The notes beneath the pieces are model-generated. The model searched no databases. It was given only the letters and a program-made list of their open reading frames with translations, and was not told the DNA's origin. A stretch of 14,776 nucleotides of DNA from CAYSXS01 sp043817345 (GTDB lineage: Bacteria; Patescibacteriota; Patescibacteriia; UBA2196), in NCBI GenBank assembly GCA_043817345.1, contig JBDRGZ010000071.1, positions 1 through 14,776 of the forward strand, written 5' to 3'. The position numbers were made by a program, and so were the translations under genes. Shown piece after piece: positions 13,444 to 14,776 of this stretch (position 1 is its first letter; each line of letters begins with the position of its first letter).

Positions 13444-14103
13444 TTAAAAAATCTGCCAATTAGTCCTTTGGACATCTAATATCCTTCTCTGCCCTTTATA
13501 TTCTCCTGTGCAAGTTAAAGTAATACCAATAGGTGTATTTTCACTAACCCCAGCCAATAGATTAATAGTTATTGCGCTGGTCCATATATTATCTACACGA
13601 ACGATATATAGATCAGTAGGTAAATTATTAATACTAAAAGGAGTTGTGTGACTTTCTTGTGTACCATCATTTGCTAAGGTCACTCCTTTAGCCCTAGTTG
13701 GACCACCTGTCCAGTTAAAAGTTATTGAATTAGGGTAATTTAAATCATCATCGTCATCCTGGAAATTTAATTCAAGTTGATAAGTTTCGCCTACATCTAA
13801 TGTAATTTCATACGGGCTATCAAGATAAACTGGTTCTAAAGATAAACTCCACGTTGCATCAGATATCTCATCTAAACTACCCGTACTTCCATCAAGCCCA
13901 GTTACATCAAATGTTTTTTCAATCTGATAAAGCGCTTCTTCAACACAAGTCTCAGCTGCATGATAAGCAATTTCTGATAAACCAATCTTTTTTGATGATT
14001 GACTGGTTCGAAGAACTAGATCAGAAATAGCCATAGCTAAAACAACCATTGACGAAAGGATTAGTAAAGCTATAAAAACTGTAACACCTTGTTGATTTTT
14101 CAT
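13444..14103 (-). CDS. PilX-like minor pseudopilin
   Basis: The 219-residue protein begins MKNQQGVTVFIALLILSSMV, the short basic leader, glycine and hydrophobic helix (7-30) of type IV pilus minor pilins with a PilX-type N-terminus. It lacks the Glu at position +5 found in major pilins. A helical segment rich in Ala, Glu and Ser follows (SEIAYHAAETCVEEALYQIE, 43-62), typical where these proteins carry an AEAG-type pattern. The rest is beta-rich and contains an acidic run (FQDDDDDLNYP), probably surface exposed. The prepilin peptidase would cut after G6, and the protein would sit in the inner membrane or pilus tip. It is the last gene of a minus-strand pseudopilin operon, 9 bp after the PilW/PilV-like gene, followed by a good terminator. 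Confidence 0.75.
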   Translation of the reverse strand: MKNQQGVTVFIALLILSSMVVLAMAISDLVLRTSQSSKKIGLSEIAYHAAETCVEEALYQIEKTFDVTGLDGSTGSLDEISDATWSLSLEPVYLDSPYEITLDVGETYQLELNFQDDDDDLNYPNSITFNWTGGPTRAKGVTLANDGTQESHTTPFSINNLPTDLYIVRVDNIWTSAITINLLAGVSENTPIGITLTCTGEYKGQRRILDVQRTNWQIF

Positions 14104-14112
14104 ATAAATATA

Positions 14113-14685
14113 TTAATCTACAATACCTCCAGATAATTGAGGAATTGTTTGTTGAACTGTCAAACTAGCAGTTTGTCCAGCTCTAGTTGAACTAAAAGTA
14201 GCTACTATTGTAACTCTTGGTTGTGTTTCTGGCGGTGTATCAATATCAAAAGGAAAAGTTGTTGGTTGGATAATGAATTTAAGTACATCAATAGAAACTA
14301 TTACTGTTGGAATAGCATAAGCATCATTGTATTCTACTGCTCCAGATTCTTTAATTTTAACTTTTAAAGAATCGTCTTCTAAAAAGAAGACATATTCTGT
14401 GTCTGATAAATCAACTACAGATAGTTCTTCTTCATAGCTACCAATCCCTCCTGCATATCCGGAATAATCATAATTAACACGCGAAGTTCTAATTTTTTTA
14501 GCTAATGATTCCATTATTAACTGTGCTTCACCTTGAATCCTATTAGCAGCTAATGTTTTTTGTGATGCTCTAAGTGTAAAACTATGAATGCTTAATATGG
14601 CTAAAGTAAAAATGACAAAAATACTCATGGAAATTAAAATTTCCATTAAAGTAAACCCTTGCAGTTGTTTTTGTTTTTTTAACAT
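14113..14685 (-). CDS. Type IV pilus / type II secretion-like prepilin (PilW/PilV-like)
   Basis: The 190-residue protein carries an unmistakable class III signal: KKQKQLQG then FTLMEILISMSIFVIFTLAI, with prepilin cleavage after G10, Phe at +1 and Glu at +5 (E15). The hydrophobic helix (11-32) anchors it in the membrane before assembly. The next stretch (QKTLAANRIQGEAQLIMESLAKKIR) is the amphipathic helix of PilW/PulJ-type minor pilins. The remainder is a beta-rich globular domain with no cysteine pair. Its start codon is 1 bp from the stop of the preceding pseudopilin and its stop is 9 bp from the PilX-like gene, so the three are translated from one message. Distinguishing PilW from PilV or GspJ would need profile searches. 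Confidence 0.85.
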   Translation of the reverse strand: MLKKQKQLQGFTLMEILISMSIFVIFTLAILSIHSFTLRASQKTLAANRIQGEAQLIMESLAKKIRTSRVNYDYSGYAGGIGSYEEELSVVDLSDTEYVFFLEDDSLKVKIKESGAVEYNDAYAIPTVIVSIDVLKFIIQPTTFPFDIDTPPETQPRVTIVATFSSTRAGQTASLTVQQTIPQLSGGIVD

Positions 14686-14686
14686 A

Positions 14687-14776
14687 TTACCAATCAGTTA
14701 AATGAGTTTCTAAAAGTATTTCATGAGTTCTGTTACGTTCTGTCCAAAAAACTTTAGATAAAATCTTTTTTTCTGT
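14687..14776 (-). CDS. C-terminal end of another pseudopilin (PilV-like), partial
   Basis: The frame is open from the right edge to the TAA at 14687-14689 and encodes 29 residues, SKVFWTERNRTHEILLETH then LTDW at the end. The V-x-W-T-E-R...L-x-T-x-L-T-D-W pattern is the characteristic C-terminal strand pair of PilV/GspI-like minor pilins. It ends 1 bp before the ATG of the next pseudopilin gene, so it belongs to the same operon. The N-terminus is outside the window. Confidence 0.7.
   Translation of the reverse strand, partial: TEKKILSKVFWTERNRTHEILLETHLTDW

Noticed and set aside
222..14776. CRISPR arrays, phage or plasmid genes, insertion sequences
   Set aside because: No regularly spaced short repeats, transposase, integrase, replication or phage structural gene was found on either strand.

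Overview
The window is very AT-rich, densely packed bacterial DNA. TGA is used as an ordinary stop codon (two genes end in it), so the recoded UGA=Gly genetic code is excluded. A dockerin-like secreted protein, type IV pilus pseudopilins, short intergenic gaps and a lack of clear Shine-Dalgarno sequences fit an uncultured Patescibacteria (CPR) genome, perhaps Parcubacteria-like. That assignment is inference, since no rRNA or ribosomal protein gene is present.

Layout: (1) 1-221, minus strand: start of a secreted dockerin-like protein, running off the left edge. (2) 346-507: first copy of an intergenic element that appears again at 5996-6161. Each copy holds a minus-strand consensus promoter and an intrinsic terminator about 115-120 bp apart with no reading frame between them, so each looks like a small-RNA gene. 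(3) 615-2570, plus strand: tRNA-Arg(TCT) followed by argS. (4) 5803-2571, minus strand: nucleotidyltransferase, short aldehyde-dehydrogenase-like protein and GT-A glycosyltransferase-like protein, tightly packed and ending flush against argS. (5) 8163-6163, minus strand: tyrS and a class I methyltransferase. (6) 13234-8262, minus strand: an overlapping operon of a glycosyltransferase with a tyrosyl-tRNA-synthetase-like N-terminal half, archaeal-type S-adenosylmethionine synthetase, aminoglycoside-phosphotransferase-fold kinase and DegT/StrS-type aminotransferase. (7) 14776-13444, minus strand: end of a pseudopilin operon.

Blocks 4 and 6, possibly with the methyltransferase, look like a small biosynthetic locus split by housekeeping genes. 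The enzyme classes (sugar aminotransferase, small-molecule kinase, nucleotidyltransferase, ALDH, two glycosyltransferases, a private SAM supply) would suit making and attaching a modified amino sugar or related small molecule to a surface glycan. The product cannot be read from sequence.

The most unusual items are the paralogous small-RNA element, the glycosyltransferase fused to what appears to be a catalytically dead TyrRS, and a near-identical promoter upstream of both tyrS and the fusion operon. In the fusion operon the start codon at the tyrS-equivalent position opens only a 14-codon peptide that runs into a perfect hairpin.
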